A stretch of 64,000 nt of DNA from Halorhabdus utahensis DSM 12940 (GCF_000023945.1 NC_013158.1:806001-870000), one strand, 5' to 3'. Positions 23,893 to 33,591 are shown, counted from the first letter of the stretch. The notes: generated from the sequence alone by a model not told the origin. Numbers and translations: made by a program.

Positions 23893-25350
23893 ATGACAGA
23901 ATCATCATACGGCGTACAAGCCGAGGGTATCGACACCGACGACGTGACGATCGCCTACATCGGCGGCGGGAGCCGCGAGTGGGCACCGAAGTTCTTCCGG
24001 GACCTTGCGATCTCTGACCTCTCGGGAGAAGTGCGGCTACACGACATCGACCACGAGAGCGCCGAGCGCAACGCCGAGTTCGGCAACTGGGTCCAGGACC
24101 GCGATGAAGTCGAAGCCGAATGGGAGTACGAAGCCGTCGCGGATCGCGACGAAGCGCTCGACGGCGCTGACGCTGTCGTCCTTTCGACGCAGTACAACCC
24201 CGCGGAGACCTTCGTCCACGATCTGGACATCCCCAAGGAGCACGGTATCTACGGCGCGGTCGCCGCCACCATCGGCCCGGGCGGGATCTTCCGGGCGATG
24301 CGGACGATCCCCGTCTACCGGGAGTTCGCCGCCTCCATCCGCGAGCAGTGTCCCGACGCCTGGGTGTTCAACTTCACCAACCCCGTCCACTTCGTCACCC
24401 GCGCGCTGTACGACGAGTATCCCGACATCAACGCTGTCGGCTTCTGTCACGAGGTGCTGTGGACGCGCCATCATCTGGCGAAGATCGTCGAGGAAGAACT
24501 CGGCGAGGAGGCCGCGCGGTCGGACATCTCGGTCAACGTCAAGGGCATCAACCACTTCACGTGGATCGACGAAGCCCGGTACAAGGGCCGGGACCTCTGG
24601 CCCCTGCTCGAAGACCTGGTCGACACCGACCGCGCGAACCGCGAGTTCACGCCCGAGGACCTCGAAGACGATTCGCCGTTCACCGACAAACAGCAGGTCA
24701 CCTGGGAGCTGTTCCGCCGCTTCGGCGTCTTCCCGGCGGCGGGCGACCGCCACCTCGTCGAGTACGCGACCTCCTTCCTCGTCGGCGGCAAGGAGGGGCT
24801 CAACCGCTGGGGCGTCAAACGGACCACCAGCGACTATCGCGCGAAACACTGGAACCCCGCCGAGTCCGAACAGACCACCGACGTCGAGGCCTGGATGAAC
24901 GGCGAGCGGGAGTTCGAACTCTTCCATTCGAACGAAATCTTCGACGACATGATGATGGCGCTGGCCGGGGAAGACACGATGGTCGCGAACGTCAACATGC
25001 CCAACGAGGGGCAGGTCACTGACATCGAAGACGGTGCCGTCGTCGAAACCAACGCCGTGATCCGAGAGGGCGAGATCAAGCCGACCACCGCCGGTGGGTT
25101 CCCCCGTCCGGTCCGGTCGATGATCAACGGCCACGTCGACACCATCGAATCGATCATCGAGGCCTCTCGCACCGGCGACATCGACGAAGCCTTCGCCGGC
25201 TTCCTGCTCGACCAGCAGGTCCGGACGCTCCAGACCGAGGAGGCCCGCGAGATGTTCGCCGAGCTGGTCGCTGCCGAGGAAGAGTATCTCCAGGGCTGGG
25301 ATCTCGACGGCTCGGACGTGCTGGCGGAAGCCGACGCCTACGACGCCTAA
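23893..25350 (+). CDS. GH4 family NAD-dependent alpha-glycosidase (alpha-glucosidase-like)
   Basis: 485 residues. The N-terminal Rossmann motif TIAYIGGGSREWAPKF near residue 18 binds NAD, NFTNPVHFVTRAL near 158, the metal-binding GFCHEVLWTRHH near 184 and VKGINHFTWI near 216 are GH4 marks. The four-residue CHEV is the version I associate with alpha-glucosidases in this family (CHSV in alpha-galactosidases). These enzymes cut glycosidic bonds by an NAD- and Mn-dependent redox route in the cytoplasm. Divergent from the orphan sugar-binding protein gene, 208 bp apart. Confidence 0.88.
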   Translation: MTESSYGVQAEGIDTDDVTIAYIGGGSREWAPKFFRDLAISDLSGEVRLHDIDHESAERNAEFGNWVQDRDEVEAEWEYEAVADRDEALDGADAVVLSTQYNPAETFVHDLDIPKEHGIYGAVAATIGPGGIFRAMRTIPVYREFAASIREQCPDAWVFNFTNPVHFVTRALYDEYPDINAVGFCHEVLWTRHHLAKIVEEELGEEAARSDISVNVKGINHFTWIDEARYKGRDLWPLLEDLVDTDRANREFTPEDLEDDSPFTDKQQVTWELFRRFGVFPAAGDRHLVEYATSFLVGGKEGLNRWGVKRTTSDYRAKHWNPAESEQTTDVEAWMNGEREFELFHSNEIFDDMMMALAGEDTMVANVNMPNEGQVTDIEDGAVVETNAVIREGEIKPTTAGGFPRPVRSMINGHVDTIESIIEASRTGDIDEAFAGFLLDQQVRTLQTEEAREMFAELVAAEEEYLQGWDLDGSDVLAEADAYDA

Positions 25351-25455
25351 GATCGCTCGGTTCGGTTTCAGAGTGATGCTGCGCTGAAGACAGAACGGGC
25401 CACGCGCCGGTCACCACGATTTATGCCGTCCGTTCACAATGCTTCGAACCCCCGC

Positions 25456-26004
25456 ATGAATCCGCTCCCGTGGCTGCTCGATTGGCCCCCGAATCGCGGT
25501 ACGATCGCCGTATTTGTGGTCCTGACCGCGTTCAGCGTCGGGACGCTGGTACTATTTGGCGGCGTGACCGACGAGATCACGGCCGAGAACGTCACGATCG
25601 AGTCAACCGATCTCTCCGTCAAATTGAACGGCGAGATCGACTTCCCGGACGTCGAGGACGACTCGGTGCAGACGTGTATGGGATACGGAACGCCGGGTGA
25701 CAGTGTCAGCGTCCTCGGGGACGTGTCCGTCCGGATCCCGGCCGAGAGAACCCGAACCGACGCGGAGACGGAGCGACTGACACTCGCAGTGAGTCTCGAT
25801 CACACGTCGGAGCGCACCACGCAGCCACTGACGCGGACCGGCGACGTGACGACGGACGTCTTCTGGATCCGGAACGACGACGAAACCCTCGCCGTGAACG
25901 AGACGGCAGGGGTTGAAATCAGCGTGCTGTCGGGTAATTCGACGGTGGCCAACAGCACGATGGCGATGCCCGTCGAGAACGGCACGCGAACCTATGACTG
26001 CTGA
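25456..26004 (+). CDS. Membrane-anchored extracellular protein, function unknown
   Basis: 182 residues from the ATG at 25456; an upstream ATG at 25423 is also in frame. After a short N-terminus comes one membrane segment, TIAVFVVLTAFSVGTLVLFG, then a beta-rich domain outside the cell with several N-x-S/T sites (ENVTIES, NETAG, GNSTV, NSTM). Cysteines are few. Looks like a haloarchaeal surface protein of the type that binds nothing recognisable. Stands alone. Confidence 0.6.
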   Translation: MNPLPWLLDWPPNRGTIAVFVVLTAFSVGTLVLFGGVTDEITAENVTIESTDLSVKLNGEIDFPDVEDDSVQTCMGYGTPGDSVSVLGDVSVRIPAERTRTDAETERLTLAVSLDHTSERTTQPLTRTGDVTTDVFWIRNDDETLAVNETAGVEISVLSGNSTVANSTMAMPVENGTRTYDC

Positions 26005-26108
26005 CTGGCCAGCGACAGAGATCTCGAAAGAAGGAATGCCGGAACGAAGAGCGGAATAGTATAGAACCGTACCGAAGGGCTATGTTACTCCAACCAGTAG
26101 CTGTCCAC

Positions 26109-26699
26109 ATGAACGATCAAAGTCAACCGGAAGAGTTCGCGGATGTCAACGAGGCGGTCGAAGACGAATGGGAGTCCGAGACGACTCCCTACGAACGCAT
26201 CCGGCACGTCGTCGCCCACGCGTACTCCCCTGTCTCGGCCGATGCAGTCGCCGACGACGCGCTAACAACCCCGAAGACGGCGCGAAAACACCTCGAGACG
26301 CTCGCCGAGGAGGGGTTCGTCGAGACGTCGCCCGGCGAGCATGGCGGAACGCTGTATCGCCGGTCCCCGGAATCACTCGTCGTCGAACAGGCCGCGGACA
26401 TCCTCGAGCACGTTACGACTGACGAACTCGTCACGCGGGTCACCGAGATGCGCGAGCGACTCAACGAGTACCGCACCGAGTACGGCGTCGACTCCCCGGA
26501 AGAACTCGCCGTCGAACGGACGAATCAGACGCTGTCCGAGTCTGGTTCCGCCGGGCAGGAGATCGATCCGGAAACGGTCCGTGACTGGAAAACGCTCCGT
26601 CGAAACCTCGCGTTCGCGAACGCTGCCCTCTCGATCGGGACCGCCGAGCAGTTCGTCGGCGAGGACGATCGCTCGACTGACGAGAGCATTCCCGCCTGA
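26109..26699 (+). CDS. Haloarchaeal winged-helix protein (DUF7342-like), probable antitoxin/regulator
   Basis: 196 residues from the ATG at 26109. A winged helix at about 25-85 is clear: TPYERIRHVVAHAYSPVSADAVADDA, TTPKTARKHLETLAEEGFVETSP and TLYRRSPES. A long helical acidic part follows (LVTRVTEMRERLNEYRTEYGV). The next gene begins 3 bp after its stop. The set matches haloarchaeal pairs of an HTH protein followed by a TumE-type small protein; I infer a toxin-antitoxin unit. Confidence 0.7.
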   Translation: MNDQSQPEEFADVNEAVEDEWESETTPYERIRHVVAHAYSPVSADAVADDALTTPKTARKHLETLAEEGFVETSPGEHGGTLYRRSPESLVVEQAADILEHVTTDELVTRVTEMRERLNEYRTEYGVDSPEELAVERTNQTLSESGSAGQEIDPETVRDWKTLRRNLAFANAALSIGTAEQFVGEDDRSTDESIPA

Positions 26700-26702
26700 G
26701 AC

Positions 26703-27185
26703 ATGACGGGCCCGACCGATCAGCCGGAACATCATAGCCTTCGCGGGGCGATTGATCGCCCGGCACTACTCACCATTCGGGATATCGTCGAGGAGATGGA
26801 ACCGCTCGCGACAGCCCGACTCGACGACTATCTCGATCCTTCACGTGTCGAAGTCACTCTCGACGACGGACTCGGTGAGGCAGACCGCGCACGGATCGAT
26901 ATCCGATGGACGACACGGGGAGACTACGCCTTCCACTATACGGACACGGAAGGGGTGGACGTCCGCTGGGGGAAACATCCCCATGGAGGCGAATACAGAC
27001 GTGTCGAGGGACTCGAACACCATCACCCACCGCCGGATGCGAGTTCCGATCCTGACAAGGTCCAGGACTCCTGCATCACACAGTCTTCGGAGGCACTCGT
27101 TACCCGGGCCGTTCTTAAACTCTGGCGTGTGGCCTACCACACTGAGGCATACACACCACTCAACGCTGGGAGCAACCCGCCATAG
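26703..27185 (+). CDS. TumE/DUF6516-like protein, probable toxin partner
   Basis: 160 residues. The middle part has the TumE-type pattern of beta strands: RIDIRWTTRGDYAFHYTDTEGVDVRWGKHPHGGEYRRVEGLEHHHPP in short form at residues about 60-108, with the HHHPP motif I take as a family mark. Tightly linked to the HTH gene. TumE-type proteins act as toxins in type II-like systems, but the cell target is unknown. The C-terminal 40 residues do not resemble the family and may be frayed. Confidence 0.55.
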   Translation: MTGPTDQPEHHSLRGAIDRPALLTIRDIVEEMEPLATARLDDYLDPSRVEVTLDDGLGEADRARIDIRWTTRGDYAFHYTDTEGVDVRWGKHPHGGEYRRVEGLEHHHPPPDASSDPDKVQDSCITQSSEALVTRAVLKLWRVAYHTEAYTPLNAGSNPP

Positions 27186-27264
27186 GACAGTACGCCGTGG
27201 CCCTTGTCGTTCCCGCCTGATAAACCGAAACGCAAACCCGGGTCGCGAGACCCGACGAATGGGT

Positions 27265-29616
27265 CTATTCGACCGGTTCGACGCTCGTCTCGGTCAGGTA
27301 GCTCCGGGCAGTCCGCGGGACGACTTTCGTGTCCGTGACCTCGAAATCAGCAGTGTCGACGATCTCGGCCGCGGATTCCCCGACGCGGAGTTCGTAGGGG
27401 CCTTCCTCGACGGCGAGATGCATATTGAGATCATAGTAGGCGAGTTGCGTCGCGTCGAAGGTGAACGTGACACGCTTTGACTCGCCGGGTTCGAGATGGA
27501 CGCGTTCGAAGCCGAGCAGTTCCTGGACGGGACGGGCCTGGCTCGGGTTCTCGGCGTGCTGGTAGAGCTGGACGACGTCATCGCCTGCCCGCTCGCCCGC
27601 GTTCGTGACCGTCACGCTCGCCGATAGACTGCCCATCGGTTCGACCGTTCCCTCCTCGAGTTCCAGTTCGCCGTACTCGAAGTCGGTGTAGGAGAGTCCG
27701 TGACCGAAAGAGTACAGCGGCTCGCCGTCCATGTAGACGTGCTCCTCATTGGCCGAGTTTGGCTTGCGGCTGTAGTAGACCGGTTGCTGCCCGACTGATT
27801 TCGGGATCGACACCGGCAGATGCCCGCTCGGGTTGTACTCGCCGAAGAGTACGTCCGCGATGGCGGTGCCGCCCGCTTGGCCGGGCAACCAGGCATGCAG
27901 CAGGGCCGGGACAGTCTCGGCGATCTCCGGGATCGCGTGGGGTTTGCCGCTCACCTGGACGACGACCAGTGGCGTGTCGGTCTCGGCGAGACGGTCGATC
28001 AGTTCCGCCTGGACGCCCGGTAACTCGAGGTCGGTGACGTCACAGTTCTCGCCGCTGGTCGGGACGTCAGGCAGTTCGGACGGGTTCTCACGGTCCGCGA
28101 AGTCGATGTCCGAGCGTGCGCCGACACACGCGACGGCGACGTCCGCGTCGGCGACGGTCTCCTCGGCAGCATCGAACTCCTCGGTCGAGGGGCCGGTCAT
28201 CGTCGCACCCTCGACGTACTCGACGTCGAAGCCGGCTGTCTCGCCTTTGGCTTCGAGCGCATCCCGTGGCGTGACACACTCGAAGTCACCGTCTTCCTCG
28301 GTGTCGAAGCGGGCGGCGTGGGTGTAATCGCCGACCTGCGCCCGGCCGTCGTCGGCTTGCGGGCCGACGAGCGCGACCGAGTCGAGATCCTCACCCGCGA
28401 GCGGCAGGAGGTCGTCGTTCTCGAGCAGCGTCATCGACTCGCGTGCGGCCCGGGCGGCGAGTTCGGTCTGCTCGTCGGTGTCGAACGGCTCGGACGCAGC
28501 CTCCGGGTCGACGTACGGGTCGTCGAAGACGCCGGATTCGATCTTCGCCCGGAGCACTCGACGGACAGCGGTGTCGACCGTCGCCTCGCTCAACTCGCCG
28601 TCCTCGACGGCCTTGAGGAGGTTCTCGCCGTAGCAGTCGGTCGCCGGGAGTTCGATATCGAGGCCCGCCTCCAGTGCGGCGACGCCGGCCTCGCGCTGGG
28701 TGTCGGCGATCCCGTGTTCGGTCTTGAGCAAGTCCACGCTGAAGTAGTCCGCGACGACGTGGCCATCGAAGCCCCACTCGCCACGGAGGACATCCGTCAG
28801 CAGCCACTCGGAACTCGCACACGGGACGCCGTCGATGTCGTGATACGCGTTCATCACGGCTCTGGCGTCGGCCTCCCGGATCGCGACCTCGAAGGGATAG
28901 AGATGAACCTCTCTCAATTCGCGCTCGCCGATCTGGACCGACGAGCGGTTCTTGCCGCCTTCACCGCTTCCGTGGGCCGCGAAGTGCTTCAGCGTCGCGT
29001 CGATCCCGTCGCCGTCGTTCTGGAGCCCCGAGACGTAGGCGGCACCCAACGCACCGACGAGTTGCGGGTCCTCGCCGTAGGTCTCCTCGACGCGGCCCCA
29101 CCGCATGTCTCGGGAGACATCGAGCACCGGCGAGAGCGCCTGGACCGCGCCGACTGCCGCAAGTCGTTTGCGGATCGAGTCCGTGATCGATTCGACGAGT
29201 GCCGGCGACCACGTACTCGCCAGCCCGATCGACTGCGGGAAAATGGTTCCGCCAGGGCCCCGGTAGCCGGTCAGACACTCCTCGTGTTCGAGCGCGGGGA
29301 TGCCCAGCCGCGTCTCCTCGACGAGATACTCCTGGAAGGTGTTGATCATCTCGGCCGCGTCTTCGGGATCGAGCAGTCCCTGACTGGCGATCTGGGTCAG
29401 GTGGCCGATCCCGTTTCCGAGATACTCCTCGACCACGTCATCGTCGATCCCGCCGTCGTCGTCGATCATTTCCTTCTCGGGGATCACGCCGATCTGCTTC
29501 GGGGGAATCCCGCTCAGCTGGCCGGCTTTCTCCTCGAGCGTCATCTCCGCCAGTAACGCGTCGATCCGGCGCTCGGTCGGTGCTGTCGAGTCCTGGATGA
29601 TATCGGAGTCAGTCAT
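27265..29616 (-). CDS. bglX: GH3 beta-glucosidase / beta-xylosidase
   Basis: 783 residues from the ATG at 29616. The N-terminal barrel has LLAEMTLEEKAGQ, RDMRWGRVEETYGEDP near residue 165, ATLKHFAAHGSGEGG near 213, and the nucleophile Asp in GHVVADYFSVD near 285 (aligned with the SDW/Y motif). The alpha/beta sandwich (VALVGPQADDG, TDTPLVVVQVSGKP) and a C-terminal FnIII-like domain with SYTDFEYGELEL and YPGEWKV-type ends follow. No signal peptide: intracellular, cutting cello- or xylo-oligosaccharides after uptake. Opposite strand to the neighbouring SDR gene. Confidence 0.9.
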   Translation of the reverse strand: MTDSDIIQDSTAPTERRIDALLAEMTLEEKAGQLSGIPPKQIGVIPEKEMIDDDGGIDDDVVEEYLGNGIGHLTQIASQGLLDPEDAAEMINTFQEYLVEETRLGIPALEHEECLTGYRGPGGTIFPQSIGLASTWSPALVESITDSIRKRLAAVGAVQALSPVLDVSRDMRWGRVEETYGEDPQLVGALGAAYVSGLQNDGDGIDATLKHFAAHGSGEGGKNRSSVQIGERELREVHLYPFEVAIREADARAVMNAYHDIDGVPCASSEWLLTDVLRGEWGFDGHVVADYFSVDLLKTEHGIADTQREAGVAALEAGLDIELPATDCYGENLLKAVEDGELSEATVDTAVRRVLRAKIESGVFDDPYVDPEAASEPFDTDEQTELAARAARESMTLLENDDLLPLAGEDLDSVALVGPQADDGRAQVGDYTHAARFDTEEDGDFECVTPRDALEAKGETAGFDVEYVEGATMTGPSTEEFDAAEETVADADVAVACVGARSDIDFADRENPSELPDVPTSGENCDVTDLELPGVQAELIDRLAETDTPLVVVQVSGKPHAIPEIAETVPALLHAWLPGQAGGTAIADVLFGEYNPSGHLPVSIPKSVGQQPVYYSRKPNSANEEHVYMDGEPLYSFGHGLSYTDFEYGELELEEGTVEPMGSLSASVTVTNAGERAGDDVVQLYQHAENPSQARPVQELLGFERVHLEPGESKRVTFTFDATQLAYYDLNMHLAVEEGPYELRVGESAAEIVDTADFEVTDTKVVPRTARSYLTETSVEPVE

Positions 29617-29756
29617 GGAGAGTACCGTCCCTTCGTGCTCGGGTAGCACCATTCAACGTTTCGGAAACTATCAATTCAACAATCAAAATGACACTGCAGA
29701 AGTCGAGCCGTTGACGACGTGAACGGCGTTCGCGGGCGCAGCGACTGAGTGGACCG

Positions 29757-30548
29757 TTACTCCCGGTAGCCCCAACCGTCCGCGCTCCAGCCGCCGTCGG
29801 CGTGGAGAACTTCGCCAGTGACGAAGTGATCGTCACGAGCAAGGAAGAGGATGTTCTCGGCCATCTCCTCGGGCGTCCCGTAGCGACCGACCGGCGTCCG
29901 TCGGCGGATGTCCTCGTTGGAGTAATCGGCAGAGTCCTGGGTCTGTTCCGTGATATCAGTGTAGATATAACCGGGAGCCAGGGCGTTGACGTAGATGTCT
30001 TCGGGCGCCCACTCGACGGCGAGGGTGCGGGTGAGGTTGATGACGCCGCCCTTGGCGGCGCAGTACGGCGAGCGCTTCTGGAGCCCCATCTCGCCCATCA
30101 TCGACGCCATGTTGACGATCGACCCGCCATCCTCCTGTTCGAGCATCTGCTGGCCCGCGATCTGGCTGCCGATGAACACGCCCGTGAGGTTGACGTCGAT
30201 GACCCACCGCCAGTCGTCTAAGTCCATCTCCTCGGCGGGGGCGATCTTGGTGACGCCGGCGTTGTTGACCATCACGTCGAGTGAGCCGTACTCGGAGACG
30301 GTGGCGTCGACGGCGACCTGGACATCCTCCTTCGAGGAGACGTCGGTCTCGACGTACTTGGCCTCGCCGTCGTTGTCCGCCTCGTTGATGGCCTCGTGGG
30401 TCGGCGTCCCCCCGGTCTGGGGGTCCGGCTGGATGTCCGCGTTCGTGACGTTCGCGCCGGCTTCCCCGAAGCGTTTCGCGATCGCGCGCCCGAGCCCCGA
30501 GGACGCGCCAGTGACGATAACTGCCTTGTCTTCAAATTGATCTGTCAT
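29757..30548 (-). CDS. SDR oxidoreductase, candidate fructuronate reductase
   Basis: 263 residues. Family marks are AVIVTGASSGLGRAIAKRFGE near residue 9, MVNNAGVTKIAP near 91, catalytic Ser in NMASMMGEMG, Tyr-Lys in YCAAKGGV near 162, and VLHADGGWSADG at the end. Divergent from uxuA (154 bp), downstream of which lies uxaC. In the glucuronate route, fructuronate must be reduced to mannonate before UxuA acts, and no UxuB of the usual family is present here, so this SDR is the natural candidate. A glucose-dehydrogenase-like role is not ruled out. Confidence 0.7.
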   Translation of the reverse strand: MTDQFEDKAVIVTGASSGLGRAIAKRFGEAGANVTNADIQPDPQTGGTPTHEAINEADNDGEAKYVETDVSSKEDVQVAVDATVSEYGSLDVMVNNAGVTKIAPAEEMDLDDWRWVIDVNLTGVFIGSQIAGQQMLEQEDGGSIVNMASMMGEMGLQKRSPYCAAKGGVINLTRTLAVEWAPEDIYVNALAPGYIYTDITEQTQDSADYSNEDIRRRTPVGRYGTPEEMAENILFLARDDHFVTGEVLHADGGWSADGWGYRE

Positions 30549-30702
30549 TGTTTACCTCGTCTAATCGCAATCCAGTTACTCACTTCAAGCCGTCGATACA
30601 GCCACCCTGCTGGTATTTCGGGCGTTCCGAGAGCCGCCGTTCGATGACGGGACCGACGGCCACAGCGAAAGATAGAATTGCCCACGTTCGAAAGTCGCGT
30701 CC

Positions 30703-31662
30703 ATGGATACAGCACTGATGCTCCCGCCGCGCCCCGACGAGCGCTGGACCTTCGCCAAGCAACTCGGCGTCGACACCGCCGTCGTGCGCTTCTGGGGCGT
30801 CGACGGCGAGTGGTGGGACTACGACACGCTGATGCAGACCAAGAGCCGCTTCGAGGACCACGGTTTCGACCTCGATGTCGTCGAGGACCGCCCGCCGATG
30901 GAGAAGACAGTGCTGGGCAAGGAGGGCCGCGACGAGGAGATTGAGGCCGTCAAGCAGCTGCTGCGGAACATGGGCCGGCTCGACATCGACGTCTACAGCT
31001 GGGTCTGGACGGAGCTCCCGCTCGGGGTCATCCGGACCTCCGACTCACTGCCCGGCCGCGGCGGTTCCAAGCGGATCGGCTACGATCACAAGTGGATGGA
31101 GCAGGCCGAAGACCACCCCGAGGCCGGCATCACCGAAGAAGAACTCTGGGACAACCTGGAGTACTTCCTGAACGAGGTCGTCCCCGTCGCCGAGGAGGCC
31201 GGCGTCAAGATGGCGCTGCACCCGGACGACCCGCCGCTGTCGCCGGTCCGTGGCGTCCCACGGATCGTCACCTCACTCGAGGACTACGAGCGCATTCTGG
31301 ACCTCTATGACAGCCCGAACCACGGCGTCAACTTCTGCCAGGGGAACTTCGGCGCGATGGAGGCCGACACCGAGGAAGCCATCGAGGCGCTCGCCGAGAA
31401 GATCCACTTCGTCCACTTCCGGGACGTCGAGGGGACGCCCGACTCCTTCGCCGAGACCTGGCACGACGACGGGCCGACGGACATGCTCTCGACCATGCAG
31501 ACCTACGCCGACGTCGGCTTTGATGGGCCGGTCCGGCCCGATCACGTCCCGCGGATGGTCGGCGAGGAGGACCGCGAGGAGACGATGGCCGGCTACACCG
31601 ACATGGGCCGGCTGTTCGCTGTCGGCTACATGAAGGGGCTGCTCGAGGCCGTCGAGGCCTGA
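30703..31662 (+). CDS. uxuA: D-mannonate dehydratase
   Basis: 319 residues, a xylose-isomerase-like TIM barrel. Metal-site segments are visible: VKMALHPDDPPLSPV near residue 168, NHGVNFCQGNFG near 205, IHFVHFRDVEGT near 233 and GPVRPDHVPRM near 276. Converts D-mannonate to 2-keto-3-deoxygluconate in the cytoplasm. Shorter than bacterial UxuA (about 390). Followed by uxaC after 53 bp, same strand. Confidence 0.93.
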   Translation: MDTALMLPPRPDERWTFAKQLGVDTAVVRFWGVDGEWWDYDTLMQTKSRFEDHGFDLDVVEDRPPMEKTVLGKEGRDEEIEAVKQLLRNMGRLDIDVYSWVWTELPLGVIRTSDSLPGRGGSKRIGYDHKWMEQAEDHPEAGITEEELWDNLEYFLNEVVPVAEEAGVKMALHPDDPPLSPVRGVPRIVTSLEDYERILDLYDSPNHGVNFCQGNFGAMEADTEEAIEALAEKIHFVHFRDVEGTPDSFAETWHDDGPTDMLSTMQTYADVGFDGPVRPDHVPRMVGEEDREETMAGYTDMGRLFAVGYMKGLLEAVEA

Positions 31663-31715
31663 GCGACTGCGACCGTCTCGTAACTACTTACTGCCGGCGG
31701 GTCGGACGTGACGAC

Positions 31716-33083
31716 ATGGCATTCCTCGACGACGACTATTTACTGGAGACCGACGCGGCGATCGACCTGTACGACCACATCGCCGACCGACCGATCGTCG
31801 ATCCCCACAACCACATCGATCTGGACGAGATCCTCGCGAACGATACCTGGGACGACATCTGGGCGGTCGAGGGCGCGACCGACCACTATATCTGGCAACT
31901 CATGCGCAAGCGCGGCGTCCCGGAAGCAAAGATCACCGGCGACGCCACCAATCGTGAGAAGTGGGACGCCCTGGCCGAGACGCTGCCGATGATGGCCGGC
32001 AACCCGACCTACGAGTGGCTCCATCTCGACCTCAAGCGCCGCTTTGGCATCGACAAAGAGGTCACCCCCGAGACGGCTGACGAGATCTGGGAGGAGACCA
32101 AAGCCCAACTTCAGACCGACGAGATGCGCCCCCAGGCAGTCCTCCGGGAGATGGACGTCGAGATCATCTGCAGTACTGACGACCCGACTTCCCAACTCCA
32201 AGCCCACGAGCGATTCGCCGAAGAGGTCGAGGACGTCGAACTCCACCCGACGTTCCGACCCGATCGGGGGATGAAGATCGACAACGCCGAGTGGTCGACC
32301 TTCGTCGAGGAACTCGACACCGTCACCGAGGCCGACGTTTCCACCTTCGATGGCTTCCTCTCGGCGTTCGAGGAGCAACACCACTACTTCCGCGAGCACG
32401 GCTGCAAGGCGTGTGACATCGGGACTGGCACGAACCCACATTCCAAGCCCGTCAGCCAGCAGCGGGCGGCGGAGATCTACGACGCTGCTCGCCGCGGTGA
32501 GAACCTCGACCCAGCGGCCGTCGAGGACTTCTGGGCGTTCATGCTCGAGTTCATCGGCGAGCTGAACGCCGAAGCGGGCTGGGTCACCCAGCTGCACGTC
32601 GGGGCCGTCCGAGACTATCGCGAGTCGCTGTTCGACGAGGTCGGCATCAACGCCGGCGGCGACGTCGCGACCCAAGACGTCGATATCGTCGAGGACATCG
32701 ACTACTTCCTCGATGCCTTCGACGGAAAAATGGAGATCGTCCTCTACACGCTGGATCCGACCCACTACCCGAGCGCGACCGTCGTCGCCCGAGCGTACCC
32801 GAACCTCTCGATCGGGCCGGCCTGGTGGTTCCACGACTCGCCGATGGGCATCGAGGAACAACTCGAGGAGGTCGCCTCGATCGACCTGCTGGCCAACCAC
32901 GCCGGCATGGTCAGCGACTCCCGGAAAGTGGTCTCGTACGACTCGCGCTTCGAGGTGTTCCGCCGCTCGCTCGCGAACGTCGTCGGTCGGATGGTCGACC
33001 GTGGCCAATTGTCGATGGACCGCGGCAAGGACCTCGTCGACCATCTGGCGTATGACCGGCCGAAGGAACTCTACGGGTTCTGA
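31716..33083 (+). CDS. uxaC: Glucuronate isomerase
   Basis: 455 residues, an amidohydrolase-fold uronate isomerase. Marks: IVDPHNHIDLDEI near residue 27 (metal ligands), CSTDDPTSQLQAH near 150, HPTFRPDRGM near 178, QLHVGAVRDYR near 295, and AWWFHDSPMGIEEQL near 370. Converts D-glucuronate to D-fructuronate. In an operon with uxuA. A 500-bp palindromic region follows before aguA. Confidence 0.93.
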   Translation: MAFLDDDYLLETDAAIDLYDHIADRPIVDPHNHIDLDEILANDTWDDIWAVEGATDHYIWQLMRKRGVPEAKITGDATNREKWDALAETLPMMAGNPTYEWLHLDLKRRFGIDKEVTPETADEIWEETKAQLQTDEMRPQAVLREMDVEIICSTDDPTSQLQAHERFAEEVEDVELHPTFRPDRGMKIDNAEWSTFVEELDTVTEADVSTFDGFLSAFEEQHHYFREHGCKACDIGTGTNPHSKPVSQQRAAEIYDAARRGENLDPAAVEDFWAFMLEFIGELNAEAGWVTQLHVGAVRDYRESLFDEVGINAGGDVATQDVDIVEDIDYFLDAFDGKMEIVLYTLDPTHYPSATVVARAYPNLSIGPAWWFHDSPMGIEEQLEEVASIDLLANHAGMVSDSRKVVSYDSRFEVFRRSLANVVGRMVDRGQLSMDRGKDLVDHLAYDRPKELYGF

Positions 33084-33149
33084 ACTAGCACACTCCGGTA
33101 TTCGTGCCGGGAAAACAACTGCAGAGACGACGGAATCGGTGACAGACAG

Positions 33150-33506
33150 CCTGAAAGCCCCGGCAGGCTTCGCTCCCAGGCCTCTCACGGCTTCGCCGTT
33201 CGAGGAAACGTGGCCTCGCTTCGCTCGGCCACGCACTCGTTGCGCGCGCTTGCTTCGCTGCGCGTGCTTACTTCGGCCGGGTTCGCGTAGCCTGCCGCCC
33301 CTTTCATTCCCACCCGAGCAGTTGATCAATCGGGCTACGTGGGTGGGAATGAAAGGGGCCGCTCGCTCGATCCGTCCCGGACGACGTAAGCAGCGAGGGA
33401 CCGCGGTCCCTCGGGCCGTGCGAGCGGCGTAGCCACGAGCAGAGACCGCAACGGAGTGAGGACCGCAGCGAGTCCCGGACGGATCGAGCGAGCCGGGGCT
33501 TTCAGG
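33150..33506. repeat. 357-bp nested palindromic element (three-branch cruciform)
   Basis: Outer arms CCTGAAAGCCCCGGC (33150-33164) and its complement (33492-33506) close the region; 15 bp, perfect. Inside lie three adjoining branches: 33162-33169 with 33289-33296 (8 bp), 33297-33315 with 33341-33359 (19 bp, perfect), and 33361-33381 with 33473-33493 (20 of 21). The middle branch has a loop with TTGATCAA; the third holds a 20-bp perfect palindrome at 33394-33413; the first has further TTC-loop hairpins at 33187-33199 and 33209-33233. No coding frame is credible. The gene-free stretch is 33084-33591. Confidence 0.85.
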
Positions 33507-33591
33507 TTGTTCGGAATGCTCCCAATCTACTGGAAAACGTGCTTAACGTAAATTATCTTGTAGCCAGCGCGTTACTGACTGGCAGCAGCCC

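Noticed and set aside
31740-33329. Long minus-strand open frame antisense to uxaC
   Set aside because: UxaC has all its metal-site motifs on the plus strand; the antisense product has none.
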